64,000 nt of DNA, from assembly GCF_000280905.1 (NCBI RefSeq), contig NZ_ALAP01000083.1, positions 1 to 64,000 of the forward strand. The letters run 5' to 3'. The notes beneath the pieces were generated by a model. The model did no database searches, was not told where the DNA came from, and saw only the letters and a program-made list of their open reading frames with translations. The stretch is from Streptomyces sp. AA1529 (GTDB lineage Bacteria; Actinomycetota; Actinomycetes; Streptomycetales; Streptomycetaceae). Positions 25,893 through 34,849 of the stretch are shown piece by piece (the first letter of the stretch is position 1; each line of letters starts with the position of its first letter). Position numbers and translations under genes: made by a program.

Positions 25893-26334
25893 CCGGCGCG
25901 GCCGGGCCGGACGGGGCGGCCAGCGCGTCGAGTGCGCGCCGCAGCTGAGTGCTGGAGGTATGCATGGTGTACGGGAAGTAGACGACCTCTACGCCGACCG
26001 TACGGAAGTCGGCCTCCAGCTTCTCGCCCTTCGGCGTACCCCGCCAGTCGTCCCCCTTGAACAGCACATCGAATCTGACCTGCTGCCAGGTCTCCAGCTT
26101 GTCCGGGACCGTCTCCACGAACGCCGCGTCCACGAACCGGATGCTGCGGACGATCTGCAGCCGCTCGACGAGCGGGATCACCGGCGGGCGCCCCTTGGCG
26201 CGCTCGGCCATCCCGTCCGAGACCACGCCCGCGACCAGGTAGTCGCACCGCGAGCGGGCGTGCCGCAGCAGATTCAGATGGCCGACGTGGAACAGGTCGT
26301 AGGCGCCGGGTGCGTAGCCGACCGTGTGGGTCAT
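25852..26334 (-). CDS. TagD-like cytidylyltransferase
   Basis: A 160-residue nucleotidyltransferase resembling glycerol-3-phosphate cytidylyltransferase (TagD). The HxGH motif is in YDLFHVGHLNLL. KGDDWRG and the C-terminal MHTSSTQLRRAL match the TagD GDDW and RTEGxSTT regions. ATG 26334 follows GGGGGGA. A product such as CDP-glycerol is plausible but the alcohol is not certain. It converges with, and overlaps by 41 bases, the CDP-alcohol phosphotransferase gene. It is divergent from the first glycosyltransferase. Confidence 0.85.
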   Translation of the reverse strand: MTHTVGYAPGAYDLFHVGHLNLLRHARSRCDYLVAGVVSDGMAERAKGRPPVIPLVERLQIVRSIRFVDAAFVETVPDKLETWQQVRFDVLFKGDDWRGTPKGEKLEADFRTVGVEVVYFPYTMHTSSTQLRRALDALAAPSGPAAPVTPEAGRTAPGTI

Positions 26335-26505
26335 GTGAAGTCCCCCCAGGACGCATGCCGTTGGCCGCGCCGCGGCCCTCCCCGGCCGCCGCGCATCGCA
26401 GCATGCAACCACAACCGGCGGGAATCAGGCACAGGTCGGCGAATGCACGCACGGCAGGCGTTACGCTGCCCCGGGGGAACGAGCGGCGGACCTGTGGGGG
26501 GATCC

Positions 26506-27894
26506 ATGGTGAACGGCGACGCGGTGCCCGGGGACGGGACCGCGCCCGGTGGGCTGCGCGAGGAGGCAACCGGGCGCCGGGTGCTGCTGGTCTCCACCAA
26601 CTACGCACCCGAGCAGGCCGGCATCGGGCCCTACGCGGCCCAGCTCGCCGAGCACTGGGCCGCGCGCCCGGACTGGGACGTGCACGTCCTGGCCGGTATG
26701 CCGCACTACCCCGCCTGGCGTACGGACCCCGCCTACCGGGGCGTCTGGCGGGCCACCGAGGAGCGGGGCGGAGTCCGGGTGCACCGCCGCAGGCACACCG
26801 TCCCGCCCCGGCAGACCGCCGCGCGCCGGGCGCTGTACGAGGCATCCGTGCTCGCCCACGGGCTGCTCGCCCCGCCCCGGCTCGGCGGCCCCCCGGACGC
26901 CGTCGTCGCCCAACTCCCCAGCCTCGCGGGCGGACTGCTGGGCGCCCGGCTCGCCCGCCGGGCCGGAGTGCCGTTCGTGCCGGTCGTCCAGGACCTGATG
27001 GGTGCCGGGGCGGCGCAGAGCGGCATCCGCGGCGGCGACCGGGCAGCCGCCCTCGCCGGTTCCGTGGAGCGCCGGGTGCTGGCGGCGGCCACCCTGGTCG
27101 GCGTCATCCACGAGAGCTTCACCGAACGGGTCACCGCGCTGGGCGTCCCGGCCTCCCGCATCCGTACCGTGCCCAACTGGACACACATCTCCGCCCCGTC
27201 CCGTCCCCGCGAGGAGACCCGCTCCCGGCTCGGCTGGCGGCCGGACGAGACGGTGCTGCTGCACTCCGGCAACATGGGCCTCAAACAGGGCCTGGACGTG
27301 CTGATCGGGACCGCCCGGCTGCTCCGCGGCGAGCGGTTACGCATCGTCCTGATGGGCGACGGCAACCAGCGCCGCCACCTCGACCGGCTGGCGGCCCCGC
27401 TGCCCGGCGTCGAACTGCTGCCGCCCGCCGACGAGGCGGACTTCCCCGAGGTGCTGGCCGCCGCCGACGTGCTGGCCGTCACCCAGCGGGCCTCCGTGCT
27501 CGACATGAGCGTCCCCTCCAAGCTCACCTCCTACTTCGCCGCCGGGCGCCCGGTCCTCGCCTCCGTCGCCGGGAGCGGCGGCACCGCGGGCGAGATCCGC
27601 CGCTCCGGCGCCGGGGTCCTGGTACCGCCCGAGGACCCCGCGGCGCTCGCCGACGGCCTCCGCGGCCTGGCCGCCGACCCCGCCCGCGCCGCCGCGCTCG
27701 GCGCCGCGGGCCGCGCGTACGCCACCGGCCACCTGGGGCGCACCGCTGCGCTGGTCCGGCTGACCGCGCTGCTCGAAGAGGCCCGCGCCCTGGCCCCCGC
27801 ATCCGGCGGCCACCGCACCGGCCCCCGCGCCCGGCCCGGTCCGCGGCGGGGCGCCGCGGCGGGCGCCGTCCGGCAGCAGGGCGGGCCGGCGTGA
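26506..27894 (+). CDS. GT4-family glycosyltransferase (WcaI-like)
   Basis: A 462-residue GT-B glycosyltransferase. The N-terminal domain starts VLLVSTNYAPEQAGIGPY, typical of the colanic-acid WcaI group, with GMPHYPAWR. The C-terminal donor domain has LLHSGNMGLKQGLDVL and SVPSKLTSYFAAGRPVLAS. ATG 26506 follows GGGGGGAT. A TTA codon lies at 27337-27339. Its stop overlaps the next gene by four bases (GTGA), so it is translationally coupled to the Wzz-like protein. It probably acts at the membrane on a lipid-linked oligosaccharide. Confidence 0.88.
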   Translation: MVNGDAVPGDGTAPGGLREEATGRRVLLVSTNYAPEQAGIGPYAAQLAEHWAARPDWDVHVLAGMPHYPAWRTDPAYRGVWRATEERGGVRVHRRRHTVPPRQTAARRALYEASVLAHGLLAPPRLGGPPDAVVAQLPSLAGGLLGARLARRAGVPFVPVVQDLMGAGAAQSGIRGGDRAAALAGSVERRVLAAATLVGVIHESFTERVTALGVPASRIRTVPNWTHISAPSRPREETRSRLGWRPDETVLLHSGNMGLKQGLDVLIGTARLLRGERLRIVLMGDGNQRRHLDRLAAPLPGVELLPPADEADFPEVLAAADVLAVTQRASVLDMSVPSKLTSYFAAGRPVLASVAGSGGTAGEIRRSGAGVLVPPEDPAALADGLRGLAADPARAAALGAAGRAYATGHLGRTAALVRLTALLEEARALAPASGGHRTGPRARPGPRRGAAAGAVRQQGGPA

Positions 27895-29597
27895 GCGGCC
27901 ACGCCGCGCCCGGCGGCGACGAGCGGGATCCGGCCCCGGCCGTCCACCCCGACGACGAACCCGACCTGCTCCGCGACCAGTTCCGCCAGCTCCTGCGCTA
28001 CCGCTGGCTGATCGCGCTCGGCATCGCCCTCGGCGTCCTGGGCGGCGGCTGGCTCGGCGTCAGCGGCGCCGACTCCTACACCGCCACCACCGAGATCACC
28101 GTGCGCCCGCTGCCCCTCGACAGCAGCGGCGCCGCCTCGGCCGCCGGCGGCACCAGCATGGGCTCCGAGCGGCGCACCGCGCTCAGCAGCGTCGTCGCCG
28201 AACGCGCCGCGGACGCCCTGGACTCCGGGCGCCGTCCCCAGCAGCTGGCCGCCGATCTCCAGGTCACCAACCCGCCCGACACCCGGATGCTGCGCTTCTC
28301 CTACACCGCGCACAGCCCGCGGGCCGCGGCGCGCGGCGCCAATGCCTTCGCCGCCGCCTACCTCGGCAACCGCGAGCAGGACGCCGAGGCGCGCGCGGCG
28401 AGCATGGTCGACTCCTACGAGAAGCAGCGCGAGCCGCTGCTGAAGGAGCGCGACCGGCTCGCCGAGGAGATCGCCTCCTCCGGCCGGGAGGGCGCGCTCG
28501 ACGGCACGCTCTCCGCGCACTCCTCCGTCGTCAGCCGCATCGCCGAACTCAACGGCAGCATCAGCGACCTGCGCGCCGAGGACACCACCCCGGGCCGCGT
28601 CGTCACCGAGGCCGTTCCGCCCGACGCGCCCGCCGGTCCCGGACTGCCGCTGCTGCTCGGCCTCGGTGCCGCCGTCGGTGTCGGCCTCGGCCTGCTCGCC
28701 GCCTGGGTACGGCTCGTCTTCGACCCCGCCGTCCGCACCCCCGGCGACGTGGTGCGCGCCCTGCACGCGCCGGTACTGGGCACCCTGCCGCGCCGGCGCG
28801 GGCGCCGCCGCGAGAAGCGGGCCGAGCGCCGTGCGCGCTCCCGTCCGCTGCTGGCCGGCGGCCGGCTCGCCGAGGAGTACCGCTCGGTCGCCTTCCGGCT
28901 CGCCTACGACGAGACCTTCGCGCGGCGCCGCCGCGTCCTGGTCGTCCCGCCGCGCGGCGGCATCGGCACCGCGCTGGCCGCCTCCGTGAACCTGGCCGCC
29001 TCCTTCGCCGAGATGGGCAAGGAGGTGCTGCTCCTGGAGGCCGATCTGCGCACCCCCTCGCTCACCGAGCGGCTGCGGCACGCGGACGGCCTCCGGCCCG
29101 GCTGGGCCCGGGCGCCCGGCCACGGCACCATCGGCTGGCCCGCCGGGTACCGCGTCCCGATCGACGCGGGCGAGTCGGGCGTCTTCGACCTGGTGCCCGG
29201 ACACCGCGTCAGCAAGGTGCCGCGTGCGCTCACCTCCTCGGCCGTCAGCCGGCTCATCGGGCACGCCGACGACAGCGACTCCGTGCTGCTGGTGCTCGCG
29301 CCCGCCGTGCTGTCGTACGCCGACGCCATCGCGCTCATCGACCGGGTCGACTGCGTTCTGCTCGTCTGCGACCCGCGCGAGGTGCGGCGCGACGACCTGG
29401 CCCGGGTGCGGGAGCTGGTCGCCGGCGCGGGCGGCTGCGTGCTCGGTGCCCTCCTGCACTCCGAGGGCACCGGCGGCGACTCCGGGCGCGGCGGTGCGTC
29501 CGGCCCCGCCTCGCCGCCGGACCGGGGCCTGCCACCGCGCCCCCACCCCGCGGAGTTCGTCCGCGAGGGCGTCGGTCTGCGGGTGCTGGACCGTTGA
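27891..29597 (+). CDS. Wzz-like chain-length protein with degenerate BY-kinase domain
   Basis: A 568-residue membrane protein of the polysaccharide co-polymerase type. TM1 is at about 36-58 (WLIALGIALGVLGGGWLGV). An extracytoplasmic coiled region of about 190 residues follows, then TM2 at about 245-270 (LPLLLGLGAAVGVGLGLLAAW). The C-terminal half is like a bacterial tyrosine kinase: Walker A' (VLLLEADLRTPS) is present. The Walker A site reads PPRGGIGTALAAS, with no Gly-Lys-Ser/Thr, and there is no C-terminal tyrosine cluster. It likely regulates polymer length without kinase activity. It is coupled to the upstream glycosyltransferase by overlap. Confidence 0.83.
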   Translation: MSGHAAPGGDERDPAPAVHPDDEPDLLRDQFRQLLRYRWLIALGIALGVLGGGWLGVSGADSYTATTEITVRPLPLDSSGAASAAGGTSMGSERRTALSSVVAERAADALDSGRRPQQLAADLQVTNPPDTRMLRFSYTAHSPRAAARGANAFAAAYLGNREQDAEARAASMVDSYEKQREPLLKERDRLAEEIASSGREGALDGTLSAHSSVVSRIAELNGSISDLRAEDTTPGRVVTEAVPPDAPAGPGLPLLLGLGAAVGVGLGLLAAWVRLVFDPAVRTPGDVVRALHAPVLGTLPRRRGRRREKRAERRARSRPLLAGGRLAEEYRSVAFRLAYDETFARRRRVLVVPPRGGIGTALAASVNLAASFAEMGKEVLLLEADLRTPSLTERLRHADGLRPGWARAPGHGTIGWPAGYRVPIDAGESGVFDLVPGHRVSKVPRALTSSAVSRLIGHADDSDSVLLVLAPAVLSYADAIALIDRVDCVLLVCDPREVRRDDLARVRELVAGAGGCVLGALLHSEGTGGDSGRGGASGPASPPDRGLPPRPHPAEFVREGVGLRVLDR

Positions 29598-29629
29598 GCG
29601 CTTCCGGCGGCTGACGAGAGGGGATCCGG

Positions 29630-31045
29630 GTGCAGCACCCCGGCGGCGGTCCGGCGCGGGAGCCGCAGCGGCGGATGCCGCGGGCCCGCACCGCGCTGGT
29701 CTGCTCCGTCGCCGACCAGGGCGTGGCGGCGGCGACGAACATCGCCGTGCTGGTGGTGGCGGCGCGCCGGTCGGACGTGCACGCCTTCGCCACGTTCTCC
29801 CTCGTCTACACCGTCTTCACCGTGCTCCTCGGCCTCACCGTCGCCTATGTGGGGCAGGCCCTCGTCCTGGAGCGGGGCGCGCCGGAACGCGTGGCGCGGG
29901 CCTGCCGTTCGGGGGTGGCCTTCACCGCGCTGGCCGCGGCGGCCCCGGCCGTGGTCGCCGCGCCCGTGCTGTGGGCGGTCGGCGGCCGCACCGGCACCGC
30001 GCTGGCCGCGCTGGCGCTGGTGCTGCCGCTCGCGCTGACGCAGGAGACCACCCGCTACGCCTTCGCCACCCTGCACCGGCCCCAGTACGCGCTGCTCGCC
30101 GACGTGCTGCGGCTGGCGGCCGTCCTGCCCGCGCTCGCCGCCCAGCCGTCCGGGGCCGGTGCGGCGCGGCTGCTGCTGGCCTGGGGGGCCTCGGCGCTGC
30201 CCGCGCTCGCGGTGGCGCTGTGGCTGCTGGGGCGGCACACCCGGGGCGCGGGCCAGGACCCGGCCCGCTGCCTGCGCCGGGACCACCTGGGCCGCCGGTT
30301 CGCCGTCGAGTTCGGGGTGGGCAACGCCGGCAGCCAGCTGGCCGTCATCGGCCTGGGGCTGCTCGCCGACCCGCTGGCGGTGGGCGCGCTGCGCGGCGCC
30401 GGCACGCTCTACGGGCCGATGAACGTGCTGTTCAACGCCGCCACCGGGTTCGGCCCGCCGCTGCTGAACCGGACCGGCAGCGGACGACGAGCGGCCCGCG
30501 CCGCGGCCGCCGCGGGAGGCGTGCTCGCCGCGGTCGCCGCCGCCTGGACGGCCGTTCTGCTGCTGCTGCCGGACGGCTACGGGCGCGCGCTGCTGGGCGA
30601 CACCTGGGCCTCCGCGGCCCGGCTGCTGCCCGCGACCGGCAGCCAGTACGCGGCGATGGCCCTGGGCACCTGCGGGCTGCTGACGCTGCGGGTGCTGCGG
30701 CCGCGCACGACGCTGCCCCTCCAGCTCGTCTTCTCCCTCGCCTCCGTCTGCTGCCTGCTGGGCGGCTACGCGCTGGGCGGGGTGCCGGGCGCGGCCTGGG
30801 GACTGTGCCTGGGCTCCGCGGCGAAGGGGACGGCCAGTTGGCTGCGCGCGGCCCGGCTGCTGCGCACGGCGGCGGCCCCGGACGGTATCAGCGCGCCCGG
30901 TCCGGCTCCGTCCGCTCCCGGCCCCGACCGGGCCCCTGGGGCGGCCCGGGCCGACGAGGGGCCGGAAACCGGTCCCGCCGGGGCGGGGGAACCTGCCGGT
31001 CCCGTGGACCCTGCCGGTTCTGCCGGTCCTGCCGGAACGAGCTGA
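29630..31045 (+). CDS. Polysaccharide flippase (Wzx-like, MOP superfamily)
   Basis: A 471-residue membrane protein with about 12 hydrophobic segments. It probably translocates lipid-linked repeat units. The N-terminal VCSVADQGVAAATNIAVLVV and YAFATLHRPQYALLADVLRL resemble oligosaccharide flippases. The last ~60 residues are a Pro/Gly/Ala-rich tail. GTG 29630 follows GAGAGGGG. Its 3' end overlaps the convergent polymerase gene by 158 bases, and both overlapping parts encode low-complexity tails. Confidence 0.82.
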   Translation: MQHPGGGPAREPQRRMPRARTALVCSVADQGVAAATNIAVLVVAARRSDVHAFATFSLVYTVFTVLLGLTVAYVGQALVLERGAPERVARACRSGVAFTALAAAAPAVVAAPVLWAVGGRTGTALAALALVLPLALTQETTRYAFATLHRPQYALLADVLRLAAVLPALAAQPSGAGAARLLLAWGASALPALAVALWLLGRHTRGAGQDPARCLRRDHLGRRFAVEFGVGNAGSQLAVIGLGLLADPLAVGALRGAGTLYGPMNVLFNAATGFGPPLLNRTGSGRRAARAAAAAGGVLAAVAAAWTAVLLLLPDGYGRALLGDTWASAARLLPATGSQYAAMALGTCGLLTLRVLRPRTTLPLQLVFSLASVCCLLGGYALGGVPGAAWGLCLGSAAKGTASWLRAARLLRTAAAPDGISAPGPAPSAPGPDRAPGAARADEGPETGPAGAGEPAGPVDPAGSAGPAGTS

Positions 31046-32519
31046 CGAACAGCAGGCACAGCACCGCGATGGCCACCCGGCCCATGGCCTGGAGCAGCGA
31101 GCCGCGCAGCAGGATGAAGCTGTAGCCGGCGACCAGCGGCACCGCCACCGCCGCCACGCTTCCCGGCCCGGCCCCCTCCCGCCGCCTTCGCGGACCGGGG
31201 CCCGCCGCGGCCTCCTCGGCGGTGCGCCGTGCGTAGCGCCGGTCGGCGCGGGCGGCGCCGTAGCCGACGGCGGCGAAGCCCAGCGCCATGCCCAGCGGAC
31301 CGAAGTCCAGCCACAGTTCGGCCCACAGCGGCGAGGAGAGGTTCGGGTAGGGCATCCCCATCCAGGTGCCCACCCGGGTGCCCGGGTCGTGCGGCTTGCC
31401 GTCCCACACCGAGCGCGGCACGAAGAACAGTGCGGTGCCCGCCAGTTGGCGCCCGTAGCTGTGGCCCTCGCCCGACTCGGCGAAGGTGACGGTGTTGGCG
31501 AACATGCCCGCCTGGTCGTAGTCCTTCATCGTCAGCGGTTCCAGCAGCGAGTCCGTCGCCTGCCGCGGCCGGTCGGCGCCCTCCTCGTAGCGGAACCGGT
31601 CGGCGAACGGGAACACCACCAGAGCCACCGCCACCCCGGTCGCCAGCGCGGCCCGGTACATCACCGGGCTGCGCGGGAAGGCGGTGAACAGCAGCGAGAA
31701 CAGCACTGTCAGGAACCAGTACCGCGGGTTGGAGACCGGGTTGTTGACGACGGCGTTGAGCGCCAGCATCACCAGCCACAGCACCGGGACCAGCGGTCTG
31801 CGGCGCGCCGCGCGGGAGACCACCAGCCGCCGGGTGAGGAAGAGCAGTGCCAGCAGCGCCGGTACGGTGCCGAACCCGCGCAGGAACGCCGAGCCCGCCT
31901 GCGAGGCGGCCTCCGCACCGCCGAGCGTCTCGCTGATCTCCTGCCGGTTGCTGAAGAAGACGCCCGGCCCGTCCAGCCGGGCGATCAGCAGTCCGCTGCC
32001 CGCCAGCGCCAGCGCGCACAGCGCGTACAGCCTGCGCGGCCGTACGACCGCCGCGGGCCGGCGGCGCTCGTGCATCCGGCTGCGCAGCGGCGGCCGGTGG
32101 CGGGCCAGCAGGGCGCCCACGTCGAAGGCGACGAGGCCCGCCAGCACCAGCGCCGAGGCCAGCACGGTGTCCGCACGCGGTCCGACCACCGGGGTCGGCG
32201 TGCTGTCCAGCACCGTCTGGGCCAGCGGCGCGATCCCCATGGCGATGTAGCAGAACAGCCAGAACGCGCCCTGGATGAGCCGGCGGTGCGCGGTCAGCAC
32301 CATGGCCGCCAGCCGGGTGCCGGAGTAGGCGCAGGTGGCCGACTGGAGCCAGAAGGCGGCGTCGTGCGGTCCGGGCCCGGGCTGGGTGGCGACCGCCGCG
32401 GGCAGGACCGCGACGAGTGCCGCCACCAGTGGGACGGCCAGCGCCCGGGACAGCACCGCGCGGGGCGCCGTCGCGGCGAACCGCTGCCGCGGCGCGGGGG
32501 CCGAGGTGCCCGCGCTCAT
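30888..32519 (-). CDS. Polysaccharide polymerase-like membrane protein (Wzy-like)
   Basis: A 543-residue protein with about 11-12 membrane segments and a large loop around VFFSNRQEISETLGG. The segments NPVSNPRYWFLTVLFSLLF and SLLEPLTMKDYDQAGMFANTV resemble oligosaccharide repeat-unit polymerases. ATG 32519 is chosen because GGGAG lies eight bases upstream. A longer frame to 32633 would add a Pro-Thr-Gly-Ser repeat and has no ribosome site. It is convergent with, and overlaps, the flippase gene. Function is inferred from topology and context. Confidence 0.72.
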   Translation of the reverse strand: MSAGTSAPAPRQRFAATAPRAVLSRALAVPLVAALVAVLPAAVATQPGPGPHDAAFWLQSATCAYSGTRLAAMVLTAHRRLIQGAFWLFCYIAMGIAPLAQTVLDSTPTPVVGPRADTVLASALVLAGLVAFDVGALLARHRPPLRSRMHERRRPAAVVRPRRLYALCALALAGSGLLIARLDGPGVFFSNRQEISETLGGAEAASQAGSAFLRGFGTVPALLALLFLTRRLVVSRAARRRPLVPVLWLVMLALNAVVNNPVSNPRYWFLTVLFSLLFTAFPRSPVMYRAALATGVAVALVVFPFADRFRYEEGADRPRQATDSLLEPLTMKDYDQAGMFANTVTFAESGEGHSYGRQLAGTALFFVPRSVWDGKPHDPGTRVGTWMGMPYPNLSSPLWAELWLDFGPLGMALGFAAVGYGAARADRRYARRTAEEAAAGPGPRRRREGAGPGSVAAVAVPLVAGYSFILLRGSLLQAMGRVAIAVLCLLFVSSFRQDRQNRQGPRDRQVPPPRRDRFPAPRRPGPPQGPGRGRERTEPDRAR

Positions 32520-32561
32520 CGCCGCTCCCGGCTCCGGCGCCGCCCCGCGACGGCGGGAGGC

Positions 32562-32615
32562 GGAACCCGTGGGGGCCGCAGAACCCGTGGGGGCCGCGGA
32601 ACCCGTGGGGGCCGC
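32562..32615. repeat. Three tandem 18-bp repeats
   Basis: GGAACCCGTGGGGGCCGC is repeated at 32562, 32580 (one mismatch) and 32598. The repeats lie upstream of the chosen polymerase start and 85 bases upstream of the divergent glycosyltransferase. In one frame they would encode Ala-Pro-Thr-Gly-Ser units. Confidence 0.85.
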
Positions 32616-32699
32616 GCAGGCCGGGAAAACCATGAAAGACCGGGGCGAAAGCAGCTGTACCGGCTAATATCATCGGCACGGCCAGGGGAGGGGACACCG

Positions 32700-33896
32700 T
32701 TGAAGGTGCTGCACATCGTCACGCTGCACACGCCCACCCACGACTTCGGCGGCCCCACCCGGGTCGCCCTGAACCTGTGCCGCGGGCTGCGGGCGCGCGG
32801 CGACCGGGCGGCCCTGGTGGCGCTGGGCGACGGATTCCCCACGGACCGACCGCTGCCGCGCACCGTGGACGGGGTTCCGGCCCGCCTCTTCCAGGCCCGC
32901 CATCTGCTGCCGCGGTTCGAGGTCAGCGGTATCACCTCGGCGGCGCTGCTGGCGGCGGCGCCGCGCATGCTGCGCTCGGCGGACGTGGTCCACGTCCACC
33001 TGATGCGCGACCTGGTCACGCTCCCGGTCGCGCTGCTGGCCTCCGCGCTGGGCCGCCCGCTGGTGCTGCAGACGCACGGGATGATCGACCCCACCGAGAA
33101 GCGGGTGGCCCGGGCCGTGGACGTGCTGGGGCTGCGCCGGGTCCTGCGCAAGGCCGACGCCGTGCTCCACCTCACCGGGCAGGAGCGGGAGCTGACCGAG
33201 GCGGTGGTGGCGCCGGAGCCGATGGGGCCGGCGTACCGGCTGGTCAACGGTGTCACCCCGCAGCCCGCCCGCGACTCCGGGCGGGCGCCGGGCCGGCCGC
33301 CCACGGTGCTGTACTGCGCCCGGGTGCAGGAGGGCAAGCGCCCGCAGGACTTCGTCGGGGCGATGCCGACGGTGCTGGCGAAGTACCCCGGGGCGCGGTT
33401 CGTGCTGGCCGGGCCGGACACCGGCGCGCTGGCCGGGGAGATGCTGGCGCGCGCCCGCTCGCTGGGGGTCGGGCACGCGCTGGAGTACGTGGGCGCGCTC
33501 GACCACGCGGGTGTGCTCGCGCGGCTGCGCGAGAGCGAGGTGTATGTCCTGCCGTCCATCAAGGACGCCTTCTCCGTCTCGGTGCTGGAGGCGCTGTCGG
33601 TGGGGCTTCCGGTCGTCGTCACCCGCACCAGCGGGCTGGCGCCCGACGTGGCCGCGGCGGGCGCCGGGCGGGTGGTGGACAGCGCGCCGGACGACCCGGG
33701 GAACGGGGCCCGGATCGGCCGCGCCGTGCTGGAACTGCTGGACGAGGAGGCCGGTGCCGCCGCGTCCCGGGCCGCCTGGCAGTTGGCGCGCGAGAGCTTC
33801 ACCCTCGACGCGGTGGTCGGGACCCTGCGGGAGGTGTACGGGCAGGTGCGGGACCGGGCCGGGGCCGCCGCCCGCCCGGTGCCGACGACGCGCTGA
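32700..33896 (+). CDS. GT4-family glycosyltransferase
   Basis: A 398-residue GT-B enzyme. The start is TTG 32700 (alternative GTG 32706), preceded by GGGGAGGGG. The N-terminal domain reads VLHIVTLHTPTHDFGGPTRV. The donor domain has the GT4 E-x7-E motif in EVYVLPSIKDAFSVSVLEAL and PVVVTRTSGLAP. The 3' end overlaps the convergent GT2 gene by 98 bases. It is probably one of three sugar transferases building the repeat unit of the surface polysaccharide. Confidence 0.88.
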   Translation: MKVLHIVTLHTPTHDFGGPTRVALNLCRGLRARGDRAALVALGDGFPTDRPLPRTVDGVPARLFQARHLLPRFEVSGITSAALLAAAPRMLRSADVVHVHLMRDLVTLPVALLASALGRPLVLQTHGMIDPTEKRVARAVDVLGLRRVLRKADAVLHLTGQERELTEAVVAPEPMGPAYRLVNGVTPQPARDSGRAPGRPPTVLYCARVQEGKRPQDFVGAMPTVLAKYPGARFVLAGPDTGALAGEMLARARSLGVGHALEYVGALDHAGVLARLRESEVYVLPSIKDAFSVSVLEALSVGLPVVVTRTSGLAPDVAAAGAGRVVDSAPDDPGNGARIGRAVLELLDEEAGAAASRAAWQLARESFTLDAVVGTLREVYGQVRDRAGAAARPVPTTR

Positions 33897-34776
33897 CCGC
33901 GCCCGGCTCCCCGGGACCGCCCGGCCCTGCGGCATCGCCCCGCCCTGCGGCGGCCGCCTCGCGGGCCTTGAGGCCGATCTGCCAGCGGTAGAAGCTCATC
34001 GCCAACGCGTAGTCCAGCCCGGCCCGGCCGTCGAGGAACCCCCGCTTCCAGCCGTAGGCGTAGGCGAAGGACACCAGCGGCTTGAGCGGGGCCCGGTGGA
34101 AGAGCCGGCCCTGCCGCGTCTTGGCCTGCCGGATCTGTTCGCGCACCACCGGGTGCGCCTCCAGCCACGCCTCCCAGTCCGAGTACCGGTTGTGCCGCTC
34201 GAACCAGGTACGCACCGGATCCAGGTCCCGGTGCTCGATGGGGGAGCGCAGCCGCACCACCGGGTCGGCCAGCGGCTGGTAGTGGCCCTCCTGTTCGCCC
34301 ATGCCCGGTGCGGCCAGGTCGTCGGGCTCGGGGAAGCGGCAGCGGGTGCGGTCCAGCAGCACCCGTTTGACGATGGTGTGGCCGTGTCGGAGCCGGCGTC
34401 CGGCGAACCAGTAGCCGAGCGGGATGTCGAACGCGGCCGGACGCAGCGTGCGCCCGGGCGGCGGGCTGAAGAGCTGCCGCAGCTCGGCCAGCAGTTCCGC
34501 GCTCGGCGTCTCGTCGCCGTCGAGGAAGAGGATCCAGTCGGTCCGCGGGTGGACGTGCTCCAGGCACCACTGCTTCTTCTTCGGGTATCCGCCGTCCCAG
34601 GTGTAGGGCAGCACCTCGGCGCCCTCCGCCGCGGCGAGCGCGCGGGTGTCGTCCGTGCTGTCCGAGTCGACCACGACGACGTGCGCGAAGTGGTCGATCA
34701 CCGACCGGACGGTGCTGGCGATGTTCTCGGCCTCGTTCCGGGTCGGTATCGCGACCACGACGGGCAGTTTCTGCAC
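33799..34776 (-). CDS. GT2-family glycosyltransferase (WaaE-like)
   Basis: A 325-residue GT-A enzyme of the type resembling LPS core beta-1,4-glucosyltransferases. PVVVAIPTRNEAENI and VVVDSDSTDDT form the nucleotide-binding part, and FLDGDETPS holds the DxD metal site. GYPKKKQWCLEHV is family-typical. GTG 34776 is chosen for GGAGAG upstream; GTG 34809 would add 11 residues. A Pro/Gly-rich tail of about 45 residues overlaps the convergent glycosyltransferase gene. Confidence 0.85.
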   Translation of the reverse strand: MQKLPVVVAIPTRNEAENIASTVRSVIDHFAHVVVVDSDSTDDTRALAAAEGAEVLPYTWDGGYPKKKQWCLEHVHPRTDWILFLDGDETPSAELLAELRQLFSPPPGRTLRPAAFDIPLGYWFAGRRLRHGHTIVKRVLLDRTRCRFPEPDDLAAPGMGEQEGHYQPLADPVVRLRSPIEHRDLDPVRTWFERHNRYSDWEAWLEAHPVVREQIRQAKTRQGRLFHRAPLKPLVSFAYAYGWKRGFLDGRAGLDYALAMSFYRWQIGLKAREAAAAGRGDAAGPGGPGEPGAVSASSAPGGRRPRPGPAPARTPPAGSRPPRRG

Positions 34777-34849
34777 GGGGGCTCTCTCCGTAGCTTCCTG
34801 GGACGGCACTTCTCGGGTTCTCGGGTGGCATCCGGGGGCCGGCGGCGGG

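Noticed and set aside
32520-32633. Polymerase start at 32633 with Pro-Thr-Gly-Ser repeat N-terminus
   Set aside because: It has no ribosome site, and the downstream ATG has one. The 18-bp repeats are treated as noncoding, but the longer start remains possible.
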